A stretch of 36,066 nucleotides of DNA from contig NMRA01000985.1 of NCBI GenBank assembly GCA_002633005.1, forward strand, positions 41,941-78,006, given 5' to 3'. Origin of the DNA: Phoronis australis. Taxonomy: Eukaryota > Phoronida > Phoronidae. A model generated the notes under the pieces. The model did not search any database. It was not told where the DNA came from and saw nothing but the letters and a program-made list of their open reading frames with translations. The position numbers were made by a program, and so were the translations under genes. Below are positions 10,255 through 21,929 of this stretch, piece by piece. Position 1 is the stretch's first letter; each line of letters starts with the position of its first letter.

Positions 10255-10594
10255 GAACGCTGGGAAAATTATAAACGTCGGCTGGACTCATGGATCAAAA
10301 TTAACGTGAAGGACGAGAAAAAAGTTGATGCGATGTTGGCTGTGATAGGCCCAAAAGCAGTCAAACAGTTGGTTGCCGTATTCTCCAGACAACATCGAGG
10401 ACAAAACGTACAATGAACTTTGCCAACAAATGTATGACTATGACCACATAAACAATGAGTTGGCTGCTTCTTACACATTTGACACTCATTCACAAAACTT
10501 GGGAGAGTCAGTTGCTCATTTCATTGTAGCGCTAAAAAAGCTCAGTGTTGAGATTAACTTCGGGAGTTCCGACCAAATTAAACAACGTCGTTAA
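10255..10594 (+). pseudogene. Gypsy gag fragment
   Basis: Two overlapping frames read WENYKRRLDSWIKINVKDEK, then KKVDAMLAVIGPKAVKQLV, then after a frameshift near 10375 continue as DNIEDKTYNELCQQM and NLGESVAHFIVALKKLSVE. This is the layout of the capsid region of Ty3/gypsy Gag proteins. The frame ends at 10594, beside a purine-rich tract that resembles the start of a 3' LTR, so the end of gag and everything up to the C-terminal part of pol has been lost. Confidence 0.7.
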
Positions 10595-10605
10595 GGTGGA
10601 GGGGT

Positions 10606-10720
10606 GTTATGTATTTTGCCCGATAGATGTCACCATAGGTAGTAGTTCCTGACAATACAGTCTAAGAAAGAAACCACGTTGTTTATGTCTCCGTAAAATG
10701 TGGTAACAAACGTGACACTC
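10606..10720 (+). repeat. Possible second, internal LTR-like segment
   Basis: GGTGGAGGGG followed by TGTTATGTATTTTGCCC looks like a polypurine tract and the start of an LTR, and TGGTAACAAACGTGAC downstream looks like a primer-binding area. It resembles, but is not, the flanking 78-bp LTR. It may come from a related gypsy element recombined into this one. Confidence 0.35.
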
Positions 10721-11129
10721 ACGAGCTTGTAAAGAGGGCAGAATAATCACACGCATTCCCCACAATATCATCTACGGTCACGTGAAATTGCGTCGTCTGT
10801 AGTACTGCATAGTGATCACCCCAGCCATTTAGTGTGAAGTCCAAAACACTAGCTAACACCGGATCCTTACGAGTGCATTCTGCGACATCTTTTGACATAA
10901 CAAGTAAACTATCTACATAGTATTACTTAGCTGAAGTTCACTTCAGAGTCAATGTTCTCGGAGGGAACTTCAATTGGCGCACGACTTAGATACTGCGTTC
11001 GTGTTTTGTATCGATGTGCGATAACAGATGGTTTAGTCATAGTTCACAAGCAATAATGCCCCTCCTTGCAATCGTGAGTGCTGACAGTGTCGGAATACCA
11101 GTTTTTGGTCCTAGTATTTGACACCACCA

Positions 11130-11820
11130 TATATCATCTGGCATCTAATGGACTGGCTGAAAGGGCCGTACAAACCCTAAAGGATGCTTTGAAAAGGGAC
11201 ATTTCGTTGTGTGACTTTGTTGACATATCGTAGTATACCACACTCCACCAGTAGCTGAACTGTTTTACAATAGACAATTGAGAACCATACTCTCATTGCT
11301 GAAGCCCGATTTAAAAGCACATGTGAAAACCAAACAGGAACTCGCAGTAGATTATCGCAACAGTTGTGTGTCAAAATTTCGCGTTTGCGTGAAAAACACT
11401 CGTGGTGGTAACGTGAATTTTGGCCTGGAGTAATAGTACACAAGACTGGACCTGTAAATTATCTAGTGTGCATGGGACTAAACATCAGATATGTACACAT
11501 AGATCACCTGATAGCCTCCAATGAGGTTGATATAGATAACTTGTTACAAGGTGACTCTTTGGATGTGCCAAATGATGTCACGACTGGAAACAAATCTGTT
11601 TTTGACCCCTTGGATTCATCAAAAGCAGTCATCACCTGCTGTTGATAATGTGCGCGTTCCGAACATTCCGAATCCGGTTGACTGCGCTCTGAGTACTACG
11701 AATCCGGTTATTCAAGCTCCTAACAAGCCTGCTCCGAACATTGTAAGTCCAAAGGTGGAATTACGTCGATCAACTAGACTGAAAACTGTACCAAACAAAT
11801 TAAAGGACTCGTGTCTATAG
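11130..11820 (+). pseudogene. Gypsy integrase C-terminal remnant
   Basis: SNGLAERAVQTLKDALKRD is the conserved integrase helix near the catalytic glutamate. Across frameshifts and stops it continues as AELFYNRQLRTILSLLKPDL and then NIRYVHIDHLIAS, the usual order in gypsy integrases. The last part reads LRRSTRLKTVPNKL, typical of the extreme C-terminus, and stops at 11820, about 100 bases before the right LTR. Many stops and shifts: not functional. Confidence 0.8.
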
Positions 11821-12005
11821 CTAAGCTTTTGGTTAAGAAAAGTAACTTAACAGTTGTTAAGATTTCTGTTTTTAGATTAGAGACTTGATTAAAGGATCTT
11901 GTCTATTAAGCAGAAAGGAGTATGTTGCGTACACTAGCGCCGTCTATTGTAAGCGTGTTATATTAGTTTAGTAATAAAGCTATTCTGGGACCACACGACA
12001 TGATG

Positions 12006-13386
12006 TAAGCATAATTAGTCGTAATGACGGAAAAACGATATTTTGTCTCATTACTTTTGTCCCGTGTACTGATTTAGCTATAGTTGAAACATAACATACA
12101 GAATGTTATTCAAAATGGTCATTTTAAGATAATGCTGAAAATAACGTCTAAAATTGGCAAATACACAAAGCCAGAAAAACTGAACCGCAGACGTTTGAAT
12201 GAAACAGGAATCTTGACAAGCATACGTCTGACTTGCGCGAGTTTTACTGTCTGAGTGCAGTATGATGGATTGTGCCTGGCATTCAACAAAGACAATAAAA
12301 AAGAAAATGATTCTAGCCATCATTATTGCTCTGGCTCCCACTGCATTCACAAAGTACACAGCAGCTGGTGAAGTAACAACCATTTTGCAACAGGTTGATC
12401 ACAATTGAACAGCTTATAAACACCAGACACGAACACTAACTTTCTCTTTAAGATGCCCGTCAGGAAAGTAAACCAAAAAATTTACTTCCCAGAAGGCAAA
12501 ACTTGCTAGTGCTCGAATCGTTGAGTATTAAAAACATAAGTCAACAATCTAGCTTGAGTTTAGTTCTGTTTTGAGCGATCAGATACGGATACACCCATAT
12601 GGCATGGCGCTATGAAATTTCATTTGCACAAAAGCAAACGTTACCTGCTGTTGGGCCCTCAGGCTACTACTAGTGTCATACGTTATACAAATATGTCGAA
12701 TTTTAAAAGTTTAAAACCCGTGCCATAGTATCTGTAAACAACACCAATATACCTATGAAGCATTTATTTATCAAAACAATGGTAGTCACACTATTTATTT
12801 CTACAACAATGTTTTGCGATCAACCCTTGTACAAGTTTTGTCCTTTTAGAATTAGATAACTTTGTCAAGAAAGTGTTAGGACCCAAGGACATGTTTGGCA
12901 GCAGATAACAATTATTCAAACTCTGTTGAGCTGAAATAAAAACTGTACGCTGAGGCACAACGGTTGCGCTGAAACAAAAAACAATGTCCGACCATCAAGT
13001 GACAGTCTTGTTCCGTTTTTGAATTGTAACAGTCATTTGACTGCAAGGTGTTAATTCTGCCTTCCTCAGAGAACATTTATCTGTAGAGAACATCAGAACA
13101 GAGTTCGAGTGCGGGAACATGGTCAACTGACACTTCATTCATACGTGATATTTGGATGATGCTTTCTCAAATGTTCGGTCAACTTGCACGGCCGATTGAA
13201 GCCAGTCAGACAGACTGGACAGTGATAGTTGACTATCTTCAAGTGGACTTCCTTAATGTGCTGCACTGCGTTGTATGGCGACTTGATGACTCGGTTGCAA
13301 AGTTTACATTGGTAACCTTAAAGAAAGCGAGATCAAACTATGAAGGGCATTTTCTATGTTTCATTCTATGTTAGTGCTAAATGAAA
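12006..13386. other. Right half of the interrupted repeat, then unrecognised sequence
   Basis: About 12006-12150 repeats, with small differences, 15541-15690. Beyond 12150 I see no gene, RNA or repeat I can name, although gene B's missing 3' exons should lie on the minus strand somewhere in 8940-14520. Confidence 0.5.
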
Positions 13387-13920
13387 TAACAAGAGCAACG
13401 CGGAGCGTTGAAGTGCGCCCACGACAGCACTGCAAACAGTGTGCTTATATGGAGTTTTTAGTATCACAAAAATGGCCATTAGATGGCGCAGAATGCGTCG
13501 AACCCATTGGAATTGAGAAGGAGGTGCCATCTCTGTAATACACAACTATTTACCAAATTTCATAAAAATACGCCAAGGAACTCCTAGGATTTTAAGGTAA
13601 ACGTAAAAATCAATTAACACTGGGGGCACAGTTATAGTCTGATTGGCCGAAAATTATAGTCATCCGTTGCCATAATCCTGCCCATCTGCAAAATTTCACA
13701 AAGATCCTTCAAAGGGTTAAAAAGATACAACCATAGATGCAAAAAACAAAATTGCCAAAAGCGGACACCAGAATAGTCAAAAACATCCGCAAATAGCGTT
13801 AGCCGGGATCTTCGCATCAGGAACACAACCGCCAATTTTCAAAATGATTTTGTAAGTGGTTTAGAAGATAGTAAGGCCGACGTCAAAAGCATAATTTTTT
13901 AAATGGCCACCAGGTAGTGC
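13387..13920 (+). mobile_element. Module repeat with terminal hairpin, copy B (3' truncated)
   Basis: It begins TAACAAGAGC with the same perfect CAACGC-GGA-GCGTTG hairpin (13396-13410) and GCGCCCAC, then runs through modules A, B and C and stops early in the next A module near 13920. The right-hand hairpin end is absent. Confidence 0.7.
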
Positions 13921-14524
13921 AAAAACATCAAATCTGTAGACTTTCTAAAACCACTCTGAGGTGGTGGCGTGTTACTATTATCAAAATCTCTTGGTCTATT
14001 TACACTGTCATGACGTTTCGGTCGGTCTATTCTCCGAGGCAGGATTTGAACCCACGAATTCTGAAACTGCAGACAATTCGAGTCATGAGTTCAGTTGGTC
14101 GAGTCACATTAATACAACGATGAGAATCTTGTATAGCCAGATCTGTTTCAAAGCATGCTTTGCATAACTGTAGACTCAGTTTAGCTTTTAACTTGGGATT
14201 CAATTCCAATTTCCATGTAAAATCTTGTTTATACGACGTTTGTTTATGCACCAATAATGTTACATGACGCAAAAACCCAGCTTCGGACAAACACAGCTAA
14301 AGTACAACCATTTTCAGAGGAATAAAAACGTGACTGATTTCCAAATGATTAGCGTTGTTTTCCACCCAAATTCCTTCTGCATTCCCACCACAACCTACAT
14401 ACAAGTCAACTTATTTCAATTTTTCCTACACTTTTTATAACTATTGAGTCTGACTTGATTGCCATTACAGCATGTGAGCAGAGGCCACATATACAATGCC
14501 AAACAAGGATAAATACATAAATAC
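13921..14524. other. Noncoding stretch before gene B exon 3
   Basis: Contains a tRNA-like B-box word in reverse (GGATTTGAACCC, about 14042-14053) without a foldable tRNA around it. A minus-strand open frame at 14027-14290 has no recognisable domain and its possible acceptor is in the wrong phase to follow exon 3 of gene B. Confidence 0.45.
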
Positions 14525-14622
14525 CTGCTTCAGTTTCTACTGTGTGTGTGGACAAGAGGCCAGAAATGGATGAAGACATTGAAGATGTCCGTCTGGTGGC
14601 GCTAAGTGACTTTGCCGGGGAC
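14525..14622 (-). CDS. Gene B coding exon 3 (serine/threonine-rich segment)
   Basis: A 98-base exon bounded by a TTCCAG acceptor and a GCAG|GTATTT donor. It completes the split ATG codon left by exon 2 and reads SPAKSLSATRRTSSMSSSIS then GLLSTHTVETEA, leaving phase 1. The serine-rich, arginine-flanked sequence looks like a phosphorylated disordered linker. The exon that must follow was not found to its left, so the gene's 3' end is unknown. Support comes from the matched splice phases on both sides. Confidence 0.7.
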
Positions 14623-15146
14623 CTGGAACACAGGGAATAAAAATTAAATGTATTAATATCAAACAAACCTTAAAGACACAAATCATGAACTACAAAACTA
14701 TTCAGTCATTTAAAGTTGTTGAATATGAGTTAGGCGAAAAAGATAGCCAAAATTCAAATTAAACCCTGTTTGCACGTGACACATCGAAACATGTCGTGAT
14801 CTTTGATCTACCGACAAAAAAATCTCCAAACTTGCTTGTAATGCATTCCTTGACTGTAATTGCGGCATAACTTAATTGGGGTCACCTAAAAAGTATCGGC
14901 CTTAGCACCCACCACCTACTTTTTGTTAAATAGTTGATTTTGTCAATTAATAATAAAATGGGACTTGGTTGTTAAAAATGTTCAGAAAGAAAATTTTCAA
15001 TTAAAAAATAAACCAAAAATGAAAAAATAGAGGATTCGGCAACTTTAGAGTTCAGTTACGGATCAAACCAAGAGCGTGGTCTTATTGGCAGATTAATTTC
15101 AAAAGGCTAAGCTTGACGAAAGCATTGGGTTGAGCTGAGATACAAA
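14623..15146. other. Gene B intron 2, left part
   Basis: AT-rich intron with no recognised feature. Confidence 0.5.
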
Positions 15147-15312
15147 TTGAGAGACAACAAATTTTAAATTGAGAGACAACAAATTTTAAATTGAGAGACA
15201 ACAAATTTTAAATTGAGAGACAACAAATTTTAAATTGAGAGACAACAAATTTTAAATTGAGAGACAACAAATTTTAAATTGAGAGACAACAAATTTTAAA
15301 TTGAGAGACAAC
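15147..15312. repeat. 22-bp tandem repeat, about 7.5 copies
   Basis: The unit TTGAGAGACAACAAATTTTA plus two A bases recurs at exactly 22-base steps from 15147, with no substitutions that I can see, and breaks off after 12 bases of the eighth unit at 15312. Near-perfect copies suggest recent expansion. It lies in gene B intron 2. Confidence 0.95.
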
Positions 15313-15509
15313 AGCCACAACAATCACTTTTCGCAAAACGTGACTTACTAACAGCCAAGTTTTAACTTTTAGAGTTTCAGCACCTGCGTTAAAGTGATGG
15401 CGAACCCTATTGTTAACAAACCAATAATCACCCCAGGAGATTATGAATTGTGACCATACTGATACACATAACCATATGATAATGCTAGCAGGCTGCCATC
15501 AAGTTCCAA

Positions 15510-15690
15510 TAATAGCCATCACCTGACTGTCATTTTGATGTAAATTAAAATAATTAGCCGTAATGACGGGAAAACAGTATTTTGTCTGATTACTTTTGTC
15601 CTGTGTAGTGATATAGCTATAGTTGAAACATAACATACAGAATGTTATTCAAAATAGTCATTTTAGGATCTTGCTGAAAATGCCATGATC
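15510..15690 (+). repeat. Uninterrupted copy of the repeat split by the gypsy element
   Basis: AATAGCCATCACCTGACTGT followed by CATTTTGATG corresponds to the sequence left of 10095; the next 150 bases correspond to 12006-12150. Here nothing separates the two halves, so this is an empty-site paralogue. The repeat itself is not one I recognise. Confidence 0.8.
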
Positions 15691-15697
15691 TAAAATG

Positions 15698-17448
15698 TAA
15701 CAAGAGCAATGCAGAGTGTTGAAATGTGCCCACGACACATCGCAAATGGTGTGCTTTTAGGGTTATTTATTTGTATCATAAATATGGCCACTAGATGGCT
15801 CAAAAACGTACAATCCATCCAAAAGCGGGAACATGCCATATTTCATAAAAATGTGTCAAGGAATTTCAGAGAAACAAAGGGAAACAGAGAAAAAATGAAA
15901 GTGTCACTTATGTGGGCACAGCGTCAGTTGGATCCGTCGGAAATTCGTTGTCATCTGTTGTCATCTTCATTATAAATAAACTCACTAAATTAAATAAAGA
16001 TCATGCAGTGGGTTTCGGAGATACAGCTATGGGCACAAAACAAAACAAAACTATCATTAGGAGGCGCCACAGTAGTCAGTCACCATCATCAAACATCGCC
16101 TTCACACTGAGAACATATACCGGTACACCAATTTTTAAAACCATCCCTAGAATGATTTGGTTGATAGAGGGGAGACGCCAAAAACAAGACTCAAACACAG
16201 CAGAAATGGCCAACAGGTGGCACAAAATACCTTGATTCCATCCAAAAACAAGATGATAGTGCACCTCACCAATAGGTGCCTATATTTAAAACTTTATGAA
16301 AATCTGTTAAGGACCTTTGAACATACAGAGTTAAACGTAAAAAACTAAAATTGCCACTAGGGAGCACACCAGAAGTCAGATCCGTCCAAAAGTCATCGCC
16401 ATTTGTTGCCAACATCATATAAATACACTTGCTAAATTAGTTAAAGATCCTGCAAACAGTTTAAGAGATACAGCCACGAGTGCAAAGAATTGTAAAACTG
16501 CCACTAGGAGAAGACACAGTAGTGAAAGTCGTCAGAAAATCATCGTCAGCCATCTACTTCATAATAAAAACATACATGTCAATTTTCCCAACTATCCCTA
16601 AAGCGGTTTGGTTGATAGATGAGTGTATGCCAAAAAACAGACTCGAAAACAGTCAAAATGGCCACTAGGTGGTGCAAACTAGGTCGAATCCATCTGAAAA
16701 CAGAGGGATAGCGCCACCTCATTAACAGATGCATGCATGCTAAATTTCATAAAAATACGTTGAGCTTTGAAGATACAGAGGTGAACGTAAAAAAATAAAA
16801 ATTGCCATTAGGTGGCATACCAGAAGTCTGATCTGTCCGAAAGTCGTCATCCTTCGTTGTTAACATCATATGAATACACTTACTAAATTTAGTAAACATC
16901 CTGCAAACGGTTTAGGAGATACAGGCATAGGCGCAAAAAAAAAACAAAACTGCCATTAGGAGGCGCCACAGTACTTCAAGTCGTCGGAAATTCATAAATC
17001 AGCCGTCCACTTCATAGTAAGAACGTACATGCCAATTTTCACAATCATTCTTTGAGCGGTTTGGTTGATAGAGGAGTGGACGCAAAAAAACTAGAGAACA
17101 GTAAAAATGGCCACTAGGTGGTGCAAACTACATCGCATCCAACCCGAAAACGGGAGGATATCGTCATCTCACTAATAGGTGCCTACACACTGAATTTCAT
17201 AAAAATCCGTTGAGGACTTTTGAAGAAACAGAGGTAAACGTAAAAAACTAAACTTGCCACTATGGGGCACACCGGTAGTCGGATCCGTCAGAAAGTTCGC
17301 TCATGCCGTCCCATCCACAGAAGGAACACGTGCAAAATTTTATGAACATACAAAATGGGGTTTGGAGACAGAGAAGCAGACGCCGGACGAATGGACGGTG
17401 ATGACGGTATAACGTGTCCACATATAAATATGTGGGCGCATAAAAATG
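15698..17448 (+). mobile_element. Module repeat with terminal hairpins, copy C (full length)
   Basis: The longest copy, 1.75 kb. Its left edge has a CpG-decayed version of the hairpin; its right hairpin is perfect (17418-17435) and the end is GCGCATAAAAATG. Between them modules alternate strictly as A-B-C: A near 15783, B 15899, C 16045, A 16198, B 16340, C 16490, A 16655, B 16797, C 16945, A 17103, B 17245. The three-module period is about 450 bp. Each type has its own diagnostic words, for example GGCGCCACAGTAGT in C and GGTGCCTACA in A. No ORF spans it. It lies in gene B intron 2. Confidence 0.8.
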
Positions 17449-17491
17449 TGGAGTCTATCCTAGCATTTACCCGTGGGTAGTGGCTACTTAC

Positions 17492-18083
17492 ATGATATGA
17501 CTCGCTGGCTTACGTCCAGGTCCTGGACTTTGAAACTGCGATGACAGAGAGTGGTTCTGTGACAGTGGAAGAGGTGACGACGATTGCGATGTGACAGGAA
17601 GCTGTGTTGGGAGATAATGAGATTGACAGTTCGCTGGCTCCTGTCCCACTGATTGGTCGAATGGTGGCTCTAACTTGACACTGACTGTATTCTGGCCAAA
17701 ATCACCAACAGAGTCCAATTCAACAACGTCACTGAGATTGTAAGAAATATTTGATGAAGCACTGCTGACTTGATGTTCCAGCACCTCCGTTTTGACTGAC
17801 AAGTCACCATCATACATGTCAAAAGACTGACTTTCACCACTCTCCCTATTGTACTGATAGTTGGATGGCTCTGCCGACTGTAAATTAGTGACAGACTTTG
17901 TAATGGCTGAAAGACCCTTTGCCAGACCCTTACCGCGTGGCCACCTATTACTGCGATGCTTCTTAATGCCAGTCTGATTTCTATTGAACCGGAATCCCTG
18001 TGAACCAGAAGGTCTACACGGCTTATTTTCAGCAACTGATGCATTACTAGTGGGTTGCCATGACGAAGAATTTTCATTGTCAT
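17492..18083 (-). CDS. Gene B coding exon 2 (disordered region with SUMO motifs)
   Basis: The exon starts after a TTCTTTGCAG acceptor, completes the aspartate codon begun by exon 1, and runs 196 codons to CAT ATC AT|GTAAGT. It is rich in Ser, Gln, Asn and Pro. A basic patch (KKHRSNRWPRGKG) could be a nuclear localisation signal. Two V-K-x-E motifs, SVKTEVLEH and SVKLEPPFD, are consensus SUMO sites and parallel the IKTEPLD motif of gene A. No zinc finger is present in this exon. The frame is intact, which argues for a live gene. Confidence 0.85.
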
Positions 18084-21000
18084 CTGCAAAGAACAGCACA
18101 GAAGAAGATGTTTCAATCAATGCAAGACAATGACAATGTTGGTCATGACTTATTAGTTGCCCTTACAAATTACACCCCACTCACTCTGATCACCTTTGTG
18201 TCTCCAATTACAAGCCCAGTACATTCTAACAAGTTCTATAAGTTCAATTTACTCGGGCATGTCTTTACCGATAGGCTTGACATGCTGCTTGGCAGGGGAA
18301 AAGCACCTTGCCTATAGGCTAGTCTTGGTGTAGCAAAGCCTGTAAACACTATTTTCATGACTTGTATTATTTTACAAAGCGAAAATAATTATGTAACTGA
18401 ATCATGGACACCAGAGTGACACATTTCGATGTCAGTTTATTGGGTTTTTCTTGGTCAGCAACTGTCTCGCCACTTAAAAATCTAGCCAAAATCAAGTGTT
18501 CTCATTTGAAATACATGGCAAATTCTCACGTAATCTCACACAAAGCAGGGATATAGCAGGTTTCAAAACCCTGCTTGCCAGCTGGGCGAGCCAGAAAATC
18601 TACTCGGCCAACCCAAAGTTCAGTCGCCCAGCCTTTTGTGTCTGTCACCACAAACTTGTTACCTTGTGTCAATAAAAGTCATTATTTCGTGCGTTGATGT
18701 CACCATCTATTAGGACTACCATATTCACCCTATTAAGAACCCAGGGTGCTTAGAAAATTCGTTTCGGAAGGAGGGTGCTTGTTGTAGCCTAAGGCGGTAA
18801 AAACCCGGTTTACGAAACGGGTGAAATCGGAAGCTAGGATTCATCAAATTTACGCACTGTGACGTATCTGCAACCTATGACAGACTTTCTACAAAACTGT
18901 GGTGCATTGCTATCAAACTTTGTTGTTGAATTACGATATTAAAAAAATGCTGAAATCCTAAGGAGAAAACTTGCCGATTGATGCATCGATGTCTCGCGAT
19001 CGTTGATAGGGCAACTTGAATTCTTGAGTAAAAATACAGTTTCGACTCAACAAATTACCTGAAATCCTCAAGTTTTCTAAAAAGCGTCATTAATTTTTTT
19101 AGTTCCTGTGGAGGCGGTATTAACTGCAGATTAAGTGCAAATCTGCGCTAGATCGCACCCCGCAACACGAGAAAAATTTGGACGAACACACATGTTGTGA
19201 GGTGACGTTTGTTTTGAAGTTAGTTTGCAGGTGTGCACCGAGTGAGCGTGTGCATGTCATCAGAGTTCATTTGCCAGAGTAGCAGGCCTACATATATGTA
19301 GGCCCTAGCACATACTTCTTGGCCATGTGCTCATTAACACTGGTCAAGTTTCGATTAGCGGCTTTCACGTGCATGTACAAAGTAATCTGGATTCCTGTTG
19401 AGGGAGATCTGTACAGGAAAGATACAATCGGCATTTTTTCTTTCAGGGTGCAAATAAAGATTTTTTTAAGTTATGCAATCATATTGACAGAATTCCTTCA
19501 CCTTTGGCAGATATTTGTATGATGATCTTGTTTTAGCACTGGTACTTATGACATTTATGCATTTTAACGTATGAAAAAATAATAATTTATGGCCAGAGTA
19601 ATCCTTGATATAGCTGAAAATTGTTAATTATGGCCAGAGTAATCCTTGATATAGCTGAAAATAGCCAGAAATCCGTTTTATTGTTTCACTGAAACATTGC
19701 GGGTTTTTAATACACATGGCATTTAATTAAATCGCTCATTTAATTGAAATTTAATGTTTTTTCATGAACCTAACATGTATTTCTTGTTTTTCTTCAGGAA
19801 ATTGCAGGGATCTGAAAAGTCAAACACAATTTTCAGGCACAATTGCAAAATGATGTCAATGTTATGCAAAACAAGTAAATCTGCATATATGCTCCTTCTC
19901 TTACAGCCATGGCTGAAAAAGAAAAGCATTACTAGTGTTTTAAACTGTTTTTTAATGGTTGATGGTATATAGAATTTGATTTAGAAACCACATATTTGTA
20001 CCAGATGTCCTAGTGATTGGATTCCTCGACCAAATAATATAACCTTCACCTAAGAAAAACTGTGTATTCTCCGTAGCCCTGTCTGAATTCCATTGAATTC
20101 TTCCATAAATAAAAGATATTTGATACTGCACATTGAGAATCTTGAAGCTTTTTTTGGCCCACAAAAAATATTAGACCAAGACCTGGATTTGAATTGGTCA
20201 TGAGCGAAAATGTCTCAATTCTCCGTAGCCCCTGTATTCTCCGTAGCCCCCAACTTTGAATTGTTAGTACATGGTTTGAAAATACTTGTACCTAGGTGCA
20301 TGTACTGAAGAAATAGAAACAAATAAACTAACCAAGACAAAAAAATAAAAAAAAAATATTTATGGGCGGTATTTGAAGCAAGTTTAGCTAAAATTACTTT
20401 TTCAGTTTAAACTCGTTATTAATAAAAAATGAATGTTCTTTGGTCATTCAGAAGTGTTGGTATTAACAAGTAAATGAATTATATTGCATTGCTCAAGTGT
20501 TCATCCACTTATGAAGAGGTATCTGCACATTTCGTATTCTCCGTAGCCCCCCTCCATGACCTCTCTGTTAAGTGAGATTTATGCATTCAATGTTTCCTGA
20601 TGATGAAAAGTGCTTTTCTGTATTTCTTTGAGGGTAGTTGATGGAAACAGGCACCCCATTGATGGTGACGTGACTCTGATGATAGTTAAGAGCTGAGTAT
20701 GTTCTAGGATAAAATTTTACTTTCCATTATCATGTTAGATTTTTGTATTTGCACAAGTGTGAAGAAAATTGAGACAGTATTATCTCCCTTTTTCTAAATA
20801 CAATGTCACGTTTTCCCCGTGTGTGGGTGGGCGCAGGTTGTAACAGACCTGTGCTAATAGCTTTCGGTGTGAAGATTGACTGAAGACTGGTTCAAGTCAA
20901 TCCTTTATTAATCCCGACTGTATGTTCACAAGCCTACTCAAACAAAACGTACCACGTAATGTCTGTTTATGCTCCAGCCAGTGCTGCAAAACCTTGACTT

Positions 21001-21380
21001 GTGATGAACTTCTGAGACACGTTCAGCAACTGTTACACTCGTCTATTCAATAACCAGCTGTCTCTATAGCTGGCTTTCTATTGACTATCGCTGTAACTGC
21101 TGATTCTGTTCACTGCAACTCAACTGTAATTCTCCTGATCAAGTTTCTTGAACTGGCTTGATCTCAATTGAACTGACTTGATCTTCTCTTCAACTGACTT
21201 GATCTTCTCTTCAACTGACTTAATTTTCTCTTCAACTGACTTGATCTTATCTTGAACTGACTTGATCTGACTAACACAAACCGTGCTTGTGTATAGCCTA
21301 ATGCATTGTTCAGGAACTTTTCATCATTTCAAGCACATTCTAGAACTTTCCTGAATCTACCCAACCATTCTACAAACATG
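18084..21380. other. Gene B intron 1, left part
   Basis: No exon found. About 18520-18660 and 26150-26275 share a weak repeat with CTCGCC/GGGCGAG words. A 41-bp unit with core GGCCAGAGTAATCCTTGATA is tandemly duplicated at 19588-19669. The 15-mer ATTCTCCGTAGCCCC recurs around 20065, 20217, 20235 and 20535. The segment 20440-20720 has a relative at 24390-25180. Confidence 0.6.
21151..21270. repeat. 21-bp tandem repeat, about 5.5 copies
   Basis: The unit AACTGACTTGATCTTCTCTT plus C steps by 21 bases from 21171 to 21255, with a diverged 20-base unit at 21151. Copies differ at a few positions. Confidence 0.85.
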
Positions 21381-21387
21381 TATTGTA

Positions 21388-21703
21388 TTCGCCGTAATAA
21401 CTGCCCATGCCCCTATAAGCGCCCTCCCCCCACGCATTTGCAGACTTCGCTGAAATAAGCGCCCAGTCCATGAACGTGTACATGCGAACAATGACGTACC
21501 TACAGCTCCTAAAACTCGGCTACAGTAACGTCTTCAACTTATCAAAAAAATTTTGCACGGGTCTTCTAGACCACCAGCGGCACTGCTACGTTGATATTTA
21601 GCTGTGATCATACACTTCAAAGTAACGCAGCGCTTCAAAAAGAACGCAACAGTGTCGCTACTCTGGTGACGACCGTGTCCCACTATGGTCTGACCTTTCA
21701 GTA
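21388..21703 (+). repeat. Left arm of a long inverted repeat (GCGCCC-TATAAG family)
   Basis: It starts GTATTCGCCGTAATAA and CCCCTATAAGCGCCC, the same edge as the copies at 34687 and, inverted, 245-311. From about 21473 it is matched in reverse by 25579-25825, ending with the shared word CCACTATGGTC / GACCATAGTGG. Confidence 0.65.
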
Positions 21704-21929
21704 TAGACACATCAAATGTCTATGAATAAAAATAATTCAGTTTGAACGCACGTGGCCAGGAAGCGCGCGTTACATATATGAACCTGTCATCAAAGACATT
21801 AGTCGGGAACAATCCATTCATGAAACGTGTAGCATAGCATCAGTAAGAAATAAATATTGGCACTGATTTCCGACAATTTCTAATAAAGGCGATATTTTTT
21901 CAAATGAGACAATATTATTTAGTCTCAAA

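Larger units (their letters stand above)
10091..12005 (+). mobile_element. Decayed Ty3/gypsy LTR retrotransposon
   Basis: Five-base target duplications TGATG at 10091-10095 and 12001-12005 bracket the insertion. The right LTR is 11923-12000 (78 bp, TGTTGCG...CACGACA), preceded by a purine tract (AGAAAGGAG). The left LTR, from 10096, is a related but shortened copy that loses similarity near 10150. Inside are gag-like and integrase-like remains; reverse transcriptase is absent. An old repeat is split by the insertion: its left part ends at 10095 and its right part starts at 12001, while an uninterrupted relative lies at about 15510-15690. The element is dead. Confidence 0.85.

Noticed and set aside
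12078-12383. 101-residue minus-strand ORF as a missing gene B exon
   Set aside because: No zinc-finger pattern, no supported splice sites, and it overlaps the old repeat split by the gypsy element.
14030-14120. tRNA or SINE-like sequence with a reversed B-box word
   Set aside because: A-box-like and B-box-like words lie in opposite orientations and no cloverleaf can be drawn.
14027-14290. Minus-strand ORF as gene B exon 4
   Set aside because: The only nearby acceptor would place it in the wrong phase, and it has no recognisable domain.
15100-15320. CRISPR-like direct repeats
   Set aside because: The 22-bp units abut without spacers, and the genome is eukaryotic.
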